Below, in pieces: positions 25,550 through 34,003 of a DNA stretch of 64,000 bases (its first letter is position 1; each line of letters begins with the position of its first letter). Position numbers and translations under genes: made by a program. The notes below the pieces were generated by a model. The model saw only the letters and a program-made list of their open reading frames with translations, had not been told where the DNA came from and ran no database searches. The DNA lies in contig NZ_BCTR01000027.1 of NCBI RefSeq assembly GCF_002091475.1, positions 62,001 to 126,000 on the forward strand, in the 5' to 3' direction. The DNA comes from Sphingomonas azotifigens NBRC 15497 (lineage in GTDB: Bacteria > Pseudomonadota > Alphaproteobacteria > Sphingomonadales > Sphingomonadaceae).

Positions 25550-26599
25550 ATGGCGAAAAAGCGTGTTGCCGTCTGGGGTACGGGCCCCATCGGAATGCCC
25601 GGCCTGCGCGGCCTGATCGGTCATCCAGAATATGAGCTGGTCGGTCTTCTGGCCTGGTCGCCCGACAAGATCGGTCGCGATGCCGGCGATATCGCGGGGC
25701 GTCGGAAGACAGGCGTCATTGCGACCGCCGATCCGGCCGAGCTGTTGGCGCTCAAGCCCGATTGTCTGGTTTACCAGGGAAACTATTCGCATCGCGAAGC
25801 GGAATGTGTGGCGGATGTGGTTCCGTTTCTCGAGGCCGGCATCAATGTCGTGGGGCCTGCGCTGATGGATCTCATTGCCCCCGAATTCGGCCGCAGCGCG
25901 TTTGTCGAGCCGATCGCGCAAGCCTGTGAAAAGGGCGGAGCCTCGATCTTCTGTGGCGGCACGGATCCCGGCTATATGACGATCGGCCATCTGTTCAGCC
26001 TGTTGTCGGGTGCCGGTGAAGTCGACACCGTCGATGTCTGCGAGATATCCAACCTGAACGGCTATGGCAGCTTCCTGTCCATCATGAACTGGGGATTCAA
26101 CCAGCCGCTCGATTATCGCGCACCGATGTTTTACGATGATATCGGCAAGGGCTGGCATGAAAGCACCATCTGGGGGATCGCCGATTATCTGGGCGTCGAG
26201 CTGGACGAAATCGTTCAAACCTATGAGACGGCGGCGCTCGATCATGATTATGATGCAGCCTGGGGCAAAGGGCTTGCCAACACGATCGCCGCGGTCCGCT
26301 GGACGATGCGCGGCATGTACAAAGGCAAGCCGCTGATCATCTACCGCAAGGTGGAGCGGTGCCATGTCGACGCCGGGCCCGAATTCGAGCAGCCGCTGAA
26401 CGGCGCCGAGTGCGGCTATCAGGTGATCATCAAGGGTGAGCCCAATATCCACACCGAGATGGCGCTCAGCCTCTATGATGGGTGTGCGATCACCGCCCTG
26501 CACCCGATCAACGCCATCAACGAGGTCTGCGCAGCGAAGCCGGGCATCCTCGGCCAGCTGGACATGCCGCACTTCTACTCCAGGAACATCCGCCGCTGA
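25550..26599 (+). CDS. Dihydrodipicolinate-reductase-like dehydrogenase (copy 1 of 3)
   Basis: The protein is 349 aa. The N-terminal Rossmann fold VAVWGTGPIGMPGLRGLI contains GxGxxG; GRDAGDIAG and FCGGTDPGYM follow. It resembles the DapB-like/2,4-diaminopentanoate-dehydrogenase-like proteins common in sphingomonads and mycobacteria, whose substrates are largely unknown. It is a close paralogue of the gene at 57862 (53 of the first 60 residues identical by eye). GGAGAGAGAA precedes the ATG. An AT-rich gap of about 90 bases upstream probably carries its own promoter, so it may not belong to the preceding operon. Confidence 0.82.
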   Translation: MAKKRVAVWGTGPIGMPGLRGLIGHPEYELVGLLAWSPDKIGRDAGDIAGRRKTGVIATADPAELLALKPDCLVYQGNYSHREAECVADVVPFLEAGINVVGPALMDLIAPEFGRSAFVEPIAQACEKGGASIFCGGTDPGYMTIGHLFSLLSGAGEVDTVDVCEISNLNGYGSFLSIMNWGFNQPLDYRAPMFYDDIGKGWHESTIWGIADYLGVELDEIVQTYETAALDHDYDAAWGKGLANTIAAVRWTMRGMYKGKPLIIYRKVERCHVDAGPEFEQPLNGAECGYQVIIKGEPNIHTEMALSLYDGCAITALHPINAINEVCAAKPGILGQLDMPHFYSRNIRR

Positions 26600-26634
26600 G
26601 GGGGGCGTGCGGGCCGCAGCATCTCCCTGGCTTT

Positions 26635-26664
26635 CGGCGGACGCGCGGCGTTGCGTGCGTCCGC
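26635..26664. terminator. Terminator between convergent genes
   Basis: Perfect 9-bp arms GGCGGACGC (26635-26643) and GCGTCCGCC (26656-26664) enclose a 12-base loop, between the convergent DapB-like and phytanoyl-dioxygenase genes. T-runs are weak on both sides (TTTC before, CTATC after), so efficiency is uncertain. Confidence 0.55.
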
Positions 26665-26687
26665 CCTATCAGGCGCAACGGTGCCGG

Positions 26688-27527
26688 TCAGCAGACCGGG
26701 AATGCATCCGGATACGCACCGATCTTCGCGGCATCCGGGATATCGTCCTTTGCGCGCAACCCCCGCATCCGGCCGGGTGAGGGGAAGGCCTTGCCCCGGG
26801 GAGCGTGATAGTGGAGGTCCGGCCCGCCGAGCAGCACCGCATAGGCGCGCCGGGGGGTAGGGTGATTGGGATGCCCCCCGGCACCGTGCACGACGTTCCC
26901 CTGGAAAGCGAGCACGTCGCCGGGCGCCACGTCGAAAGTCAAGATGTCGAAGCTTTCCGGGAAACGTGCGACGTCTGGCACCATCGGCATCCCGGGATCG
27001 CCAATTCCCGTCGCGCCTTCCTTGGCGGACGGGTCGCCCGATCGAACCTGGGTGCTGAAGATCATCTCCCACCGGTGCGAGCCTCGGAGGACCTGCACCG
27101 TCAAGTGTCGCGGCGAGAAATCGCAGGGAAACCATAAGCGAACGATGGACTCCCCGCGCACGCGCAGAAAAGGTGTGTCCTGATGCCATGGCGTCGCCAC
27201 TACCGGCCCGCCAGCCTTATAGAAAACCTGGTCCAGGATGAGCTGCGCCGATGGGGCTTGCATCAGGGCCGATCCGATCGCTCCGATCCGTCCCGACCCC
27301 AGGAGATCCGCCAGAACCGGGCTCTCCATCGAGGCATAGTCGCGAACGACCGTGGCGCCGCCGGTCGCGCCGCCTTCGACCACGGTCGCGGGACCCCGCT
27401 CCTCTCGATAGCATTGCTCGATGCCGCGCTCGAGCTGGGCGACGTCGGCGCTCGACAAAGCGCCTTTGATGAGCACGGCGCCGTCACGGCGATATTGTTC
27501 GATATGGGCTGACGTAACGACCGACAT
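26688..27527 (-). CDS. Phytanoyl-CoA dioxygenase (PhyH) family Fe(II)/2-oxoglutarate oxygenase
   Basis: The protein is 279 aa. TPWHQDTPFL supplies the His-x-Asp iron ligands, GNVVHGAGGHPN the distal His, and the nearby RRAYAV the Arg for 2-oxoglutarate. The enzyme would hydroxylate an alkyl or acyl-CoA carbon in the cytoplasm. PhyH acts on beta-branched acyl-CoAs, suggesting branched substrates. The start MSVVTSAH is preceded by AGGAGAGGG; the longer frame upstream runs backward through the MarR gene and is rejected. It is divergent from a MarR regulator with a palindromic operator between, so it is probably repressed by it. Confidence 0.9.
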   Translation of the reverse strand: MSVVTSAHIEQYRRDGAVLIKGALSSADVAQLERGIEQCYREERGPATVVEGGATGGATVVRDYASMESPVLADLLGSGRIGAIGSALMQAPSAQLILDQVFYKAGGPVVATPWHQDTPFLRVRGESIVRLWFPCDFSPRHLTVQVLRGSHRWEMIFSTQVRSGDPSAKEGATGIGDPGMPMVPDVARFPESFDILTFDVAPGDVLAFQGNVVHGAGGHPNHPTPRRAYAVLLGGPDLHYHAPRGKAFPSPGRMRGLRAKDDIPDAAKIGAYPDAFPVC

Positions 27528-27541
27528 GGACCCTCTCCTAT

Positions 27542-27577
27542 TTGACACAAAGTTCCACTTTGGAACTTTAGAGTCAA
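27542..27577. promoter_or_regulatory. Palindromic operator overlapping facing promoters (MarR/PhyH)
   Basis: A perfect inverted repeat AAAGTTCCA (27549-27557), CTT, TGGAACTTT (27561-27569) lies between TTGACA (27542-27547, a consensus -35 toward the MarR gene) and AGTCAA (27572-27577, TTGACT toward PhyH). The -10 elements are weak and would lie inside the palindrome. A bound MarR dimer would therefore block both promoters. The palindrome itself is certain; the regulator assignment rests on adjacency. Confidence 0.8.
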
Positions 27578-27642
27578 TCTGGAAAACGGCGTTGCAATGT
27601 GCGAGGCTTCGCGCTTGCCCGTCATTCTGCCGGAAAGAGTTC

Positions 27643-28116
27643 ATGAAGCCCCTCTCGACTGCCTCGCATCCGCTGGTTCCCCTTGTCGACGAAGTCATCC
27701 GGCTGAAGGGCCGGCTGGACGGTCTGTTCGCGGATGTGGCGCCGTCGGTGAACCTCTCGCAAATGGAACTCACCATCCTCACCGCGGTCGTTGAGGCCAC
27801 GCGCGCCCCGACGGTGCCGCAGATCGGCCGAAGCCTCGGTCTGCATCGCCAGGTCGTTCAGCGCACGGCCAACCGCTTGGTGACGGCAACACTGCTACGG
27901 ACGGAGCCCAATCCCGATCACAAGCTCGCCCATTTCCTGCAGGTCACCGAGGCGGGAGCGGCCGTCTATCAGGCCGCAACCGAACGTGCGACGCGGACGG
28001 CCGAGGCGGTGCTGGAGGCGCTTTCCGTGGAGGCATGCCAGCGCGTGGCCGCAGAGCTACGCGCGGTGCGGACGACGATCGAGGCATATTTGCGGAAACC
28101 GGACGGGAAGCGGTAG
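27643..28116 (+). CDS. MarR-family transcriptional regulator
   Basis: The protein is 157 aa. The winged-helix core reads LSQMELTILTAVVEATRAPTVPQIGRSLGLHRQVVQRTANRLVTATLLRTEPNPDHKLAHFLQVTEAG, with the recognition helix around HRQVVQRTANRL and the wing at PNPDHKLAHF. Flanking helices would form the dimer interface. MarR proteins are usually repressors released by small aromatic or acyl ligands. GGAAAGAG precedes the ATG. It is divergent from the PhyH gene, with a 9-bp-arm palindrome between them as its probable operator. Confidence 0.9.
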   Translation: MKPLSTASHPLVPLVDEVIRLKGRLDGLFADVAPSVNLSQMELTILTAVVEATRAPTVPQIGRSLGLHRQVVQRTANRLVTATLLRTEPNPDHKLAHFLQVTEAGAAVYQAATERATRTAEAVLEALSVEACQRVAAELRAVRTTIEAYLRKPDGKR

Positions 28117-28254
28117 CGGCGCACAAGGCAGGCATCGCCTGCAGTTGGGCCGGTGCCTGTTGCCTTGCGCGCGATGCGGGGCAGAAGGGTTTGCCGGGGC
28201 GGGGAGAAGGCGCCCGGCTACGCCTCCTCCCTCATTACGCCAAACCGCGCAGGC

Positions 28255-29361
28255 TCAAATGCCCCAGAGCTGGGCGGCGTTGCCGCCAACGATTTTCTTG
28301 AATCGCGCTTCCCCGGCCTTGTCGTAGATCTGCCTGGCGATCTGCATGGATTCGCCGAAGACGCCTTCGGGGTGCGGATAGTCGATCGACCACATCAGCT
28401 TGTCCTCGCCGATCCAATCGATCAGATCGAGCGCGACCGGATCGTCCATGAACGTCGTCCAGCAATTCTGATACCAATAGTGGCTGGGCTTGTGTTCGAT
28501 GCGCGGGCGAATGGCCGAGATATAGTCGCGGTAGATCTTGTCCGCGCCGGTGATCGTCGGCGGAACCCAGCTGGCGCCGCCTTCGGTGAAGACGATCCGC
28601 AGATTGGGAAACCGATCGAAGAGACCCGCGAAAACGAGTTGGCCGAACAGCGCGTTGAACGGTTGGAGATTGCGGTTGATGTTCGCCGCCAGCGCCCCCG
28701 TGCCCGTATATTCGAGCGCCACGCCGATATGAATCGAAAGCGGCAGACCGGCTTCGGCGATGGCTTCCCACATGGGGAGCATTTCCGATCCGTTATAGCG
28801 GACGCCGCGCGGTGCCGACGGGATTTCGACGGCCTTGAAGCCCAGCGCCTTGATCTTCTGCATATAGTCCCGGGTCATCTCGGGTTTGTAGAAGGTCGGG
28901 AGATAGGCGACCGGGAACAGTCGGTCGGGCGCGATCATTCGCCATTCGGCCAACCACTCGTTGAAAACGTCGATGCACTTGAACCAAAGGTCCTTGTCCT
29001 TCATGCGGATCAGTGCGGCAGCGCGCGAGTGGAACGTGATCGACGCATCGATGCCTTCGGCATCCATGTCTTCGAGCCGCTTCTGGGTGTCCCAGAAGCC
29101 GGGTCGTCCCTCCGGAAACGAAAGATCGAAGCCCGGCGTGTTGTAGGATTCACCATCCACGACCAGATGGAAGATGCCGTGTTCGTCTTGCCAGAATTTG
29201 GGCGCGCGGTCCTTGTCTGTGCCGGTCAGCCGCTCTTCCCAAAGATTTTGGGCCTCCATCAGATGATCGTCGGCGGAAATGAACCGCGTGCCGGCCGGCG
29301 GTGTCCAGTCGCCCTTCGACAATTTCCTGTTCTTCGGCCAGAATTCGGTCAGGTCATTCAT
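28255..29361 (-). CDS. Amidohydrolase family 2 protein (ACMSD-like metal-dependent hydrolase/decarboxylase)
   Basis: The protein is 368 aa. The N-terminus has FISADDHLMEA, corresponding to the family's metal-binding DxH segment. Later come LSIHIGVALEY, a metal His on a mid-barrel strand, and MWSIDYPHPEGVFGES, holding the conserved Asp. Homologues include 2-amino-3-carboxymuconate-semialdehyde and o-pyrocatechuate decarboxylases, plus many uncharacterised members that accompany beta-oxidation clusters. It is the last gene of a leftward operon beginning with the thiolase at 35188. AGGAG lies about ten bases before the start. A partial relative begins at the window's right edge. Confidence 0.88.
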   Translation of the reverse strand: MNDLTEFWPKNRKLSKGDWTPPAGTRFISADDHLMEAQNLWEERLTGTDKDRAPKFWQDEHGIFHLVVDGESYNTPGFDLSFPEGRPGFWDTQKRLEDMDAEGIDASITFHSRAAALIRMKDKDLWFKCIDVFNEWLAEWRMIAPDRLFPVAYLPTFYKPEMTRDYMQKIKALGFKAVEIPSAPRGVRYNGSEMLPMWEAIAEAGLPLSIHIGVALEYTGTGALAANINRNLQPFNALFGQLVFAGLFDRFPNLRIVFTEGGASWVPPTITGADKIYRDYISAIRPRIEHKPSHYWYQNCWTTFMDDPVALDLIDWIGEDKLMWSIDYPHPEGVFGESMQIARQIYDKAGEARFKKIVGGNAAQLWGI

Positions 29362-29383
29362 AGCGCTAGCTCCTAAGACAACG

Positions 29384-30178
29384 TCATTTTTTCTTCGAAA
29401 GCTTTTCGATCATGGCAGCGATCAGGCTGCGGTGCTCGTCACCGAGGAAGAGGATGCTGTTGGCGAGGCGTTCCACGTTACGGGCCTGTTGCCGCTCGAG
29501 ATCCGCCGTCAGCTCGATCGTCAGCTTGGAGATGGCGACCGCTTCGGGGGGGAGGGAGGCCAGTTTTTCGCAGAACGCCTCGACGCGGGCGCCGAAATCC
29601 TCATCGGAAAACACGTCATGCAGCAGGCCCATGCTGAGCGCTTGCTGCGCGCTCGCCGTTGCGCCGGCCAGCACGAACCAGCGCGCCCAATGGGGGCCGA
29701 TCAGGCGCGTCAGCCGGCTCGTCCCGCCCGAGCCCGGGATGCAGCCGATATCGATTTCTGGCATCCTGTAGGTCGCCGAGGAAGCGGCGAGGCGGAAGTC
29801 GCACGAGAGCGACATTTCGAACGCGCCGCCAAAGCAGGGCCCCTGATGCGCGACGACGATCGGCTTCTCGATGGCCTCCATTTCGTCGAACATGCTGTGG
29901 AAGCTACCACGCCCGCGGCGATACCATGTCCGTTCGTTCGACGAGCTTCCCGCCGTGTCGCCCTTCTTGATGTCGGTCAGGTCGGCCCCGGCGGAAAAAT
30001 ACTTCCCGTTCGCGCGGATCAGCAGCACCCGCAGGTCGCGTCGATCCCGGAAGACATCCAAGGCATCTGCGATGCCGTCGGCGATCGCCATGTTGATCGC
30101 GTTGTACTTCGCCGGCCGGTTGAGCACGAGTTCGAGGATCGCGCCGCGCTCTTTCCGGAGCAGATCGGGTTCGGACAT
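29384..30178 (-). CDS. Enoyl-CoA hydratase/isomerase family protein
   Basis: The protein is 264 aa. LNRPAKYNAINMA, FSAGADLTDIKK and HQGPCFGGAFEMSLSCDFRLA form the crotonase acyl-CoA and oxyanion sites. The first catalytic Glu appears kept in YRMPEIDIG, while the second Glu position reads Trp (ARWFVLAG) by eye alignment. Hydratase activity is plausible but not certain. It begins 11 bases after the fused acyl-CoA dehydrogenase, in the same operon. A longer overlapping frame across the dehydrogenase boundary is a shadow. Confidence 0.9.
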   Translation of the reverse strand: MSEPDLLRKERGAILELVLNRPAKYNAINMAIADGIADALDVFRDRRDLRVLLIRANGKYFSAGADLTDIKKGDTAGSSSNERTWYRRGRGSFHSMFDEMEAIEKPIVVAHQGPCFGGAFEMSLSCDFRLAASSATYRMPEIDIGCIPGSGGTSRLTRLIGPHWARWFVLAGATASAQQALSMGLLHDVFSDEDFGARVEAFCEKLASLPPEAVAISKLTIELTADLERQQARNVERLANSILFLGDEHRSLIAAMIEKLSKKK

Positions 30179-30189
30179 TGGTTGCACTC

Positions 30190-32385
30190 CTAGCTTCGGG
30201 TCCGCGGAAGCCCGAGCGCGGATTCCGCCACGATGCTGCGCTGCACTTCGCTGGTGCCGCCATAGATCGTCGCCTGAATCGCCTTGCGGCTTTCGAGCTC
30301 TACGGTGCCAAGGTCGGTATGCGCCTGGATCAGTGACCATGGCGCGGCGAGTTCGACCAGTTCGCTCGAGCAGCTGACTAGCGCTTCGGAGGCGAACAGC
30401 TTCGCCATGGGGCCGTAATATTTCTTGCCTTGGCCGCTCACGAATCCCCAGAGGCATCGCCTGTCGAGGACATCCGCGACGAGCAGGCGGGCATGACATT
30501 GGGCAAGGCGCGCGCGGACTCGCCGCCGGTCGATCGGCCGCTCGCCTTGGGTGTTGGCGGCGTGCGCCCAGGCGAGCGCATGGCGGAGCATGATACGCAG
30601 GGCACTTACGAAGAAGTCGCCGCCGCCCTGTTCCAGCGCCAGCGCGAGGCCGAGAACCTTGGTTCCTCCATTGACGTCGCCGATCCGATAGCGATCCGGG
30701 ACGCGCATGTCGGAATAATAGGTGATGTTGGTCCGCTCGCCACCCAGCGTCTTGATCTCGTGTACTTCGAAGCCGGGGATGGAAACGGGCACGAGGAAAA
30801 GCGTGAGACCGGCATGCTTGGGCAGTGCCGGGTCCGTTCGGGCGATCAGCAGGACATAGTCTGCCAGATGGCCCTGGCTGGTGAACATCTTCTGTCCGTC
30901 GATGATCCAGTCGTCGCCATCGCGGGTGGCGCGCGTCTTCGCGGCGAAGATGTCCGACCCGGCCGAAGGCTCGGAATAGCCGAGAGCGACGTTCCGCTCC
31001 CCGGACGCGAGTCCGGGAAGGACTTCTTCTTTCACCTCTTCCGAGGCGAAGTGCATGAGAATCTTGCCGACCATGTGCGTCACCGTGCCGGGCACGCGGG
31101 GCCACTCGAACTCGCAATAGACGTCGTTCAGGGCTGCCATCTCATAGGGAGTCCTGTCGCCCCCGCCGAGGGCGGCAGGCCAATCCGCGTAGAGAAAGCC
31201 CGCCTTGGCCAGCTGGGTGTTGAAGGGGTGGTCGCCGTCGTCGGTCTCGTGGATGAATCGGCGCATTTCGGGAGTCATGTGCGCGGCGAAGAAGGCGCGG
31301 GCCTCGGCCGCATAGGCTTCCGCGGCATCGCCGAGCCCGAAGCTGATCTCGCTGCTGCCGATGTCGGGAACAGGATCCGTCCGCCCACCCCAGAGGCAGT
31401 CGCCGAGCAGGTTGAGCTCGGCCTCGGGATCGCCGAGCAGCATCGACCAGGCGCGGGCCCGCCGGAAATAGATCTGCGCGTCATACTCCATCGACACGCC
31501 GTAGCCGCCGAAGGTCCGCATCGCCCGGATCGTCGCCGCGGAAGCTGCGCGCGTCGACCACCAAAGCGCCGCCGAGATCTGCGCGGCGCGGGCGGAAGGT
31601 TCGGCTTCCGAGGCCGCCCGCCAGCAGAGCAATTGCGCACCCTCGACATCGGTAACGGCGTCGGCGAGCGGATGTGCGAGGCCCTGGAAGCTGCCGATCG
31701 GCCGGCCGAAAGCCTCGCGCTCCGACGCGTAGGCTGCGGCATGCTCGAGCGCCTTGCGGCCCATGGCGGCGATATTGGCGGCCGCGAGCAACTTCCATTC
31801 CTCGATGCCGGCCTGCCAGGCGGCGCATGCGTCCGGACCGGAGGCGAGTACCAGCGCATTGTCGAGATCGATCGTTATCGCAGCCAGCGGCAGCGTGCCG
31901 AGGTTGGCCGGAACCGTCCGATCTGCGGGCACGGCGGCGAGATAGACGGTTGCCCCGTCCGAACAGAGGACCCGATCGGCGATGGCGCCGGCGGGAACCA
32001 GTTGCGGCACACCGGCTTCCACAGGGTGGAGCGCGACGGTGAGGATCGAACCGCCTGCAATGTCCTCCAGGACGGCATGCCCGGCGGGTGCGATGTCCGC
32101 GAGAATTCGGCTCGCCACGGCGCATTCGATCAGTGGCACCGATGCCAGATAGCTGCCGAGCGTTTCGGCAACGACCACCGCATCGATAAGGGCCAGGCCG
32201 CCGCCGCCCCGCCCCTCCGGCACCCGCATCAGGGGAAGGCCGAATCCGACCAGCTCCGTCCAGAGTGCCGGATCATATCCCAGCGGTTCTGCGGCCCGGA
32301 TGCGTGCCGAAGTCGATTCGTTCTGAAACAGTCGCTCAAGGCTGTCCCGCAACAAGGCCTGTTGTTCGCTGAGTTGCAGGTTCAA
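30190..32385 (-). CDS. Fused two-domain acyl-CoA dehydrogenase (FadE34-like architecture)
   Basis: The protein is 731 aa, about twice the usual length. Residues 1-340 form one dehydrogenase domain ending in FGGYGVSMEYDAQIYFRRARAWSMLLGDP, which retains the Glu of the GGxGxxxE type. Residues about 350-731 form a second with YADWPAALGGGD, LGYSEPSAGSDIFAAK, DGQKMFTSQG and IYGGTSEVQRSIVAESALG. This is the same order as the separate genes at 21273 and 22385, so it is a covalent version of that heterodimer. Mycobacterial FadE34, acting on steroid C-24 CoA thioesters, has this architecture. An AT-rich element lies upstream. Confidence 0.92.
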   Translation of the reverse strand: MNLQLSEQQALLRDSLERLFQNESTSARIRAAEPLGYDPALWTELVGFGLPLMRVPEGRGGGGLALIDAVVVAETLGSYLASVPLIECAVASRILADIAPAGHAVLEDIAGGSILTVALHPVEAGVPQLVPAGAIADRVLCSDGATVYLAAVPADRTVPANLGTLPLAAITIDLDNALVLASGPDACAAWQAGIEEWKLLAAANIAAMGRKALEHAAAYASEREAFGRPIGSFQGLAHPLADAVTDVEGAQLLCWRAASEAEPSARAAQISAALWWSTRAASAATIRAMRTFGGYGVSMEYDAQIYFRRARAWSMLLGDPEAELNLLGDCLWGGRTDPVPDIGSSEISFGLGDAAEAYAAEARAFFAAHMTPEMRRFIHETDDGDHPFNTQLAKAGFLYADWPAALGGGDRTPYEMAALNDVYCEFEWPRVPGTVTHMVGKILMHFASEEVKEEVLPGLASGERNVALGYSEPSAGSDIFAAKTRATRDGDDWIIDGQKMFTSQGHLADYVLLIARTDPALPKHAGLTLFLVPVSIPGFEVHEIKTLGGERTNITYYSDMRVPDRYRIGDVNGGTKVLGLALALEQGGGDFFVSALRIMLRHALAWAHAANTQGERPIDRRRVRARLAQCHARLLVADVLDRRCLWGFVSGQGKKYYGPMAKLFASEALVSCSSELVELAAPWSLIQAHTDLGTVELESRKAIQATIYGGTSEVQRSIVAESALGLPRTRS

Positions 32386-32514
32386 ATGCCATCTCCTTGG
32401 GATTGGACACGCTCTTGCGGCGGTCCTTTAGACCCAGACTAATTTACAATCTAACGATTGGAAGGTAAAGTGACAAGGGCGTGATCTCGCCTCGAACTGG
32501 GTGCGAGCGGCCCC

Positions 32515-33528
32515 TTAGGCCAGGTTGGCGGCGAGCACGGGCACGTCGGCCAGTCCTCGCAGCACATCGTTGAGATGCGTGCAGCCGAGCGTCGAGGGAA
32601 GCGTGTCGAGAACGGTGTTGCGGAAATCGCCGATCTGGTGTCCCACCATTCGCGCAGCCTTGACGGCAGCGCCCGGGCACTCCGGGAAAGGAAGGATCAG
32701 CGGCAGCGCCTGGAGCGATTCGAGAATGCCGCTCTCGGCATCGATCTCCGCATAGACGCGATATTCGTGCACCGCCCTGCGCCCGCCATCGGGCGCAGTG
32801 CCGCTGTCCTGAAACGCCGCGTCCACCAGGATCAACCGGTCCTCGCGCCAGATGTCCAGTCGGCGGGCGCGACGCATCGCAGGGCCGTGCTGGTCCGGCA
32901 TGGCATGCCAGCTCCAGCTGTCCGAAGGATCGTCCAGTGGACCCACGCGTGCAGTGTCTTCCGTCGCGGCATCCTGCAACCGGTCCGGCAGGAGCGCGGA
33001 GGAGCCTTCCGCAAAACCGGTACAGATGTTGAGCATGTTGCCTTTCCGGCCATGCGTCTGCGGTTGCGTCTTATCCTTGGAAAACGCTGCCCAGTCCGGC
33101 ATCCACTGCGACCAGATCCAGCGGGCAACCAGGCTGGCACCGGCGAAATCATCAAGGATCTGATATAGCGGGGTGCCGACCAGATCGCCGAGTGCCGAGG
33201 CGATCATCCGCCTGCTGTCGCCGCCCGCACGCACGCCGACCAGCTCGCCGGTGCGTTCCTGGTGCGCGTTCGTCTTCAACGCCAGTATTTCCCTGGCCGG
33301 GGAAATGCGCATTTCATACCCTGCCTCGCTCAGGATATGCGGATCGCCGCCGTCTTCGGGGGTGCACAAGTCGCGGGCGCGCGCCGCCATGGTCCAGGCT
33401 GCCGACGCCCCATCCGGCCAGTGGGAGTCGATGGAGGTGGTGCGTCGGATCGAACCCGGACGACGCGGTGGCGCGACGCCGGCCGACTGCCGCGCCAATG
33501 GGAATTGCTGCGGTCTATGTGTCATCAT
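32515..33528 (-). CDS. DUF2889-family protein
   Basis: The protein is 337 aa. The C-terminus CTHLNDVLRGLADVPVLA is the typical closing signature of DUF2889, a family of unknown function often embedded in sphingomonad and actinobacterial acyl-CoA clusters. No signal peptide or membrane helix is visible. The body contains IDAESGILESLQALP and an invariant-looking Cys-Thr-His. The ATG overlaps the stop of the upstream HIT gene by ATGA, so the two are translationally coupled. Possible roles include a lyase or hydratase accessory, but none is known. Confidence 0.8.
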   Translation of the reverse strand: MMTHRPQQFPLARQSAGVAPPRRPGSIRRTTSIDSHWPDGASAAWTMAARARDLCTPEDGGDPHILSEAGYEMRISPAREILALKTNAHQERTGELVGVRAGGDSRRMIASALGDLVGTPLYQILDDFAGASLVARWIWSQWMPDWAAFSKDKTQPQTHGRKGNMLNICTGFAEGSSALLPDRLQDAATEDTARVGPLDDPSDSWSWHAMPDQHGPAMRRARRLDIWREDRLILVDAAFQDSGTAPDGGRRAVHEYRVYAEIDAESGILESLQALPLILPFPECPGAAVKAARMVGHQIGDFRNTVLDTLPSTLGCTHLNDVLRGLADVPVLAANLA

Positions 33529-33986
33529 GCCTCCAATGCTCCTCCCTCACCGTGTGCGATCCTCGCCCGGAGGCGCTGCGCCATCGCGTCGAGTTCGCCC
33601 GGGTCCCCGCGTTGCTGTGCGTGGATGCCCAGCGCTTGTCCGGCAAAGCGAGGCACCAGATGGACGTGCACATGGAATACGGATTGTCCCCCATCGTCCC
33701 CGTTGAACTGCAGCAACTGAACGCCAACGGGGGCCAGTTCCGCGACCAGGACCCGCATCAGCATCTGCGCGCGGCGGAAGAGCGGGGCGATGCTCGCTTC
33801 GTCGAGGTCGAGCAGGTTCCGCGCCTGTCCTCGCTTCGGAATGATCAGGCTATGCCCGGGCGATTGCGGGAAAAGGTCGAGAAAGGCGAGCGTGTCCTCG
33901 TCTTCCCAAATGCGATGGCAAGGCAGTTCTCCCCGCAGGATTTTCGCGAAGACATTGTCTGGATCATAGGTGCCGACCAGCGACAT
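33525..33986 (-). CDS. HIT-family protein
   Basis: The protein is 153 aa. The histidine triad is HVHVHL in FNGDDGGQSVFHVHVHLVPR, preceded by PGHSLIIPKRGQARNLLDLD. HIT proteins hydrolyse or transfer nucleotides from dinucleotides and aminoacyl-AMP-like compounds; many act on acyl-adenylates. Within this operon it could clear adenylates released by the acyl-CoA ligases, which is inference. It lies 17 bases after the thiolase and overlaps the DUF2889 gene by four bases. Confidence 0.9.
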   Translation of the reverse strand: MSLVGTYDPDNVFAKILRGELPCHRIWEDEDTLAFLDLFPQSPGHSLIIPKRGQARNLLDLDEASIAPLFRRAQMLMRVLVAELAPVGVQLLQFNGDDGGQSVFHVHVHLVPRFAGQALGIHAQQRGDPGELDAMAQRLRARIAHGEGGALEA

Positions 33987-34003
33987 GGCTGCCTCCTGTG
34001 CGA

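Noticed and set aside
29384-31117. A 577-residue frame suggesting a fusion of the fused dehydrogenase end with the crotonase
   Set aside because: The upstream part is read in the wrong frame of the dehydrogenase. The crotonase has its own ATG at 30178 and begins 11 bases after the dehydrogenase stop.
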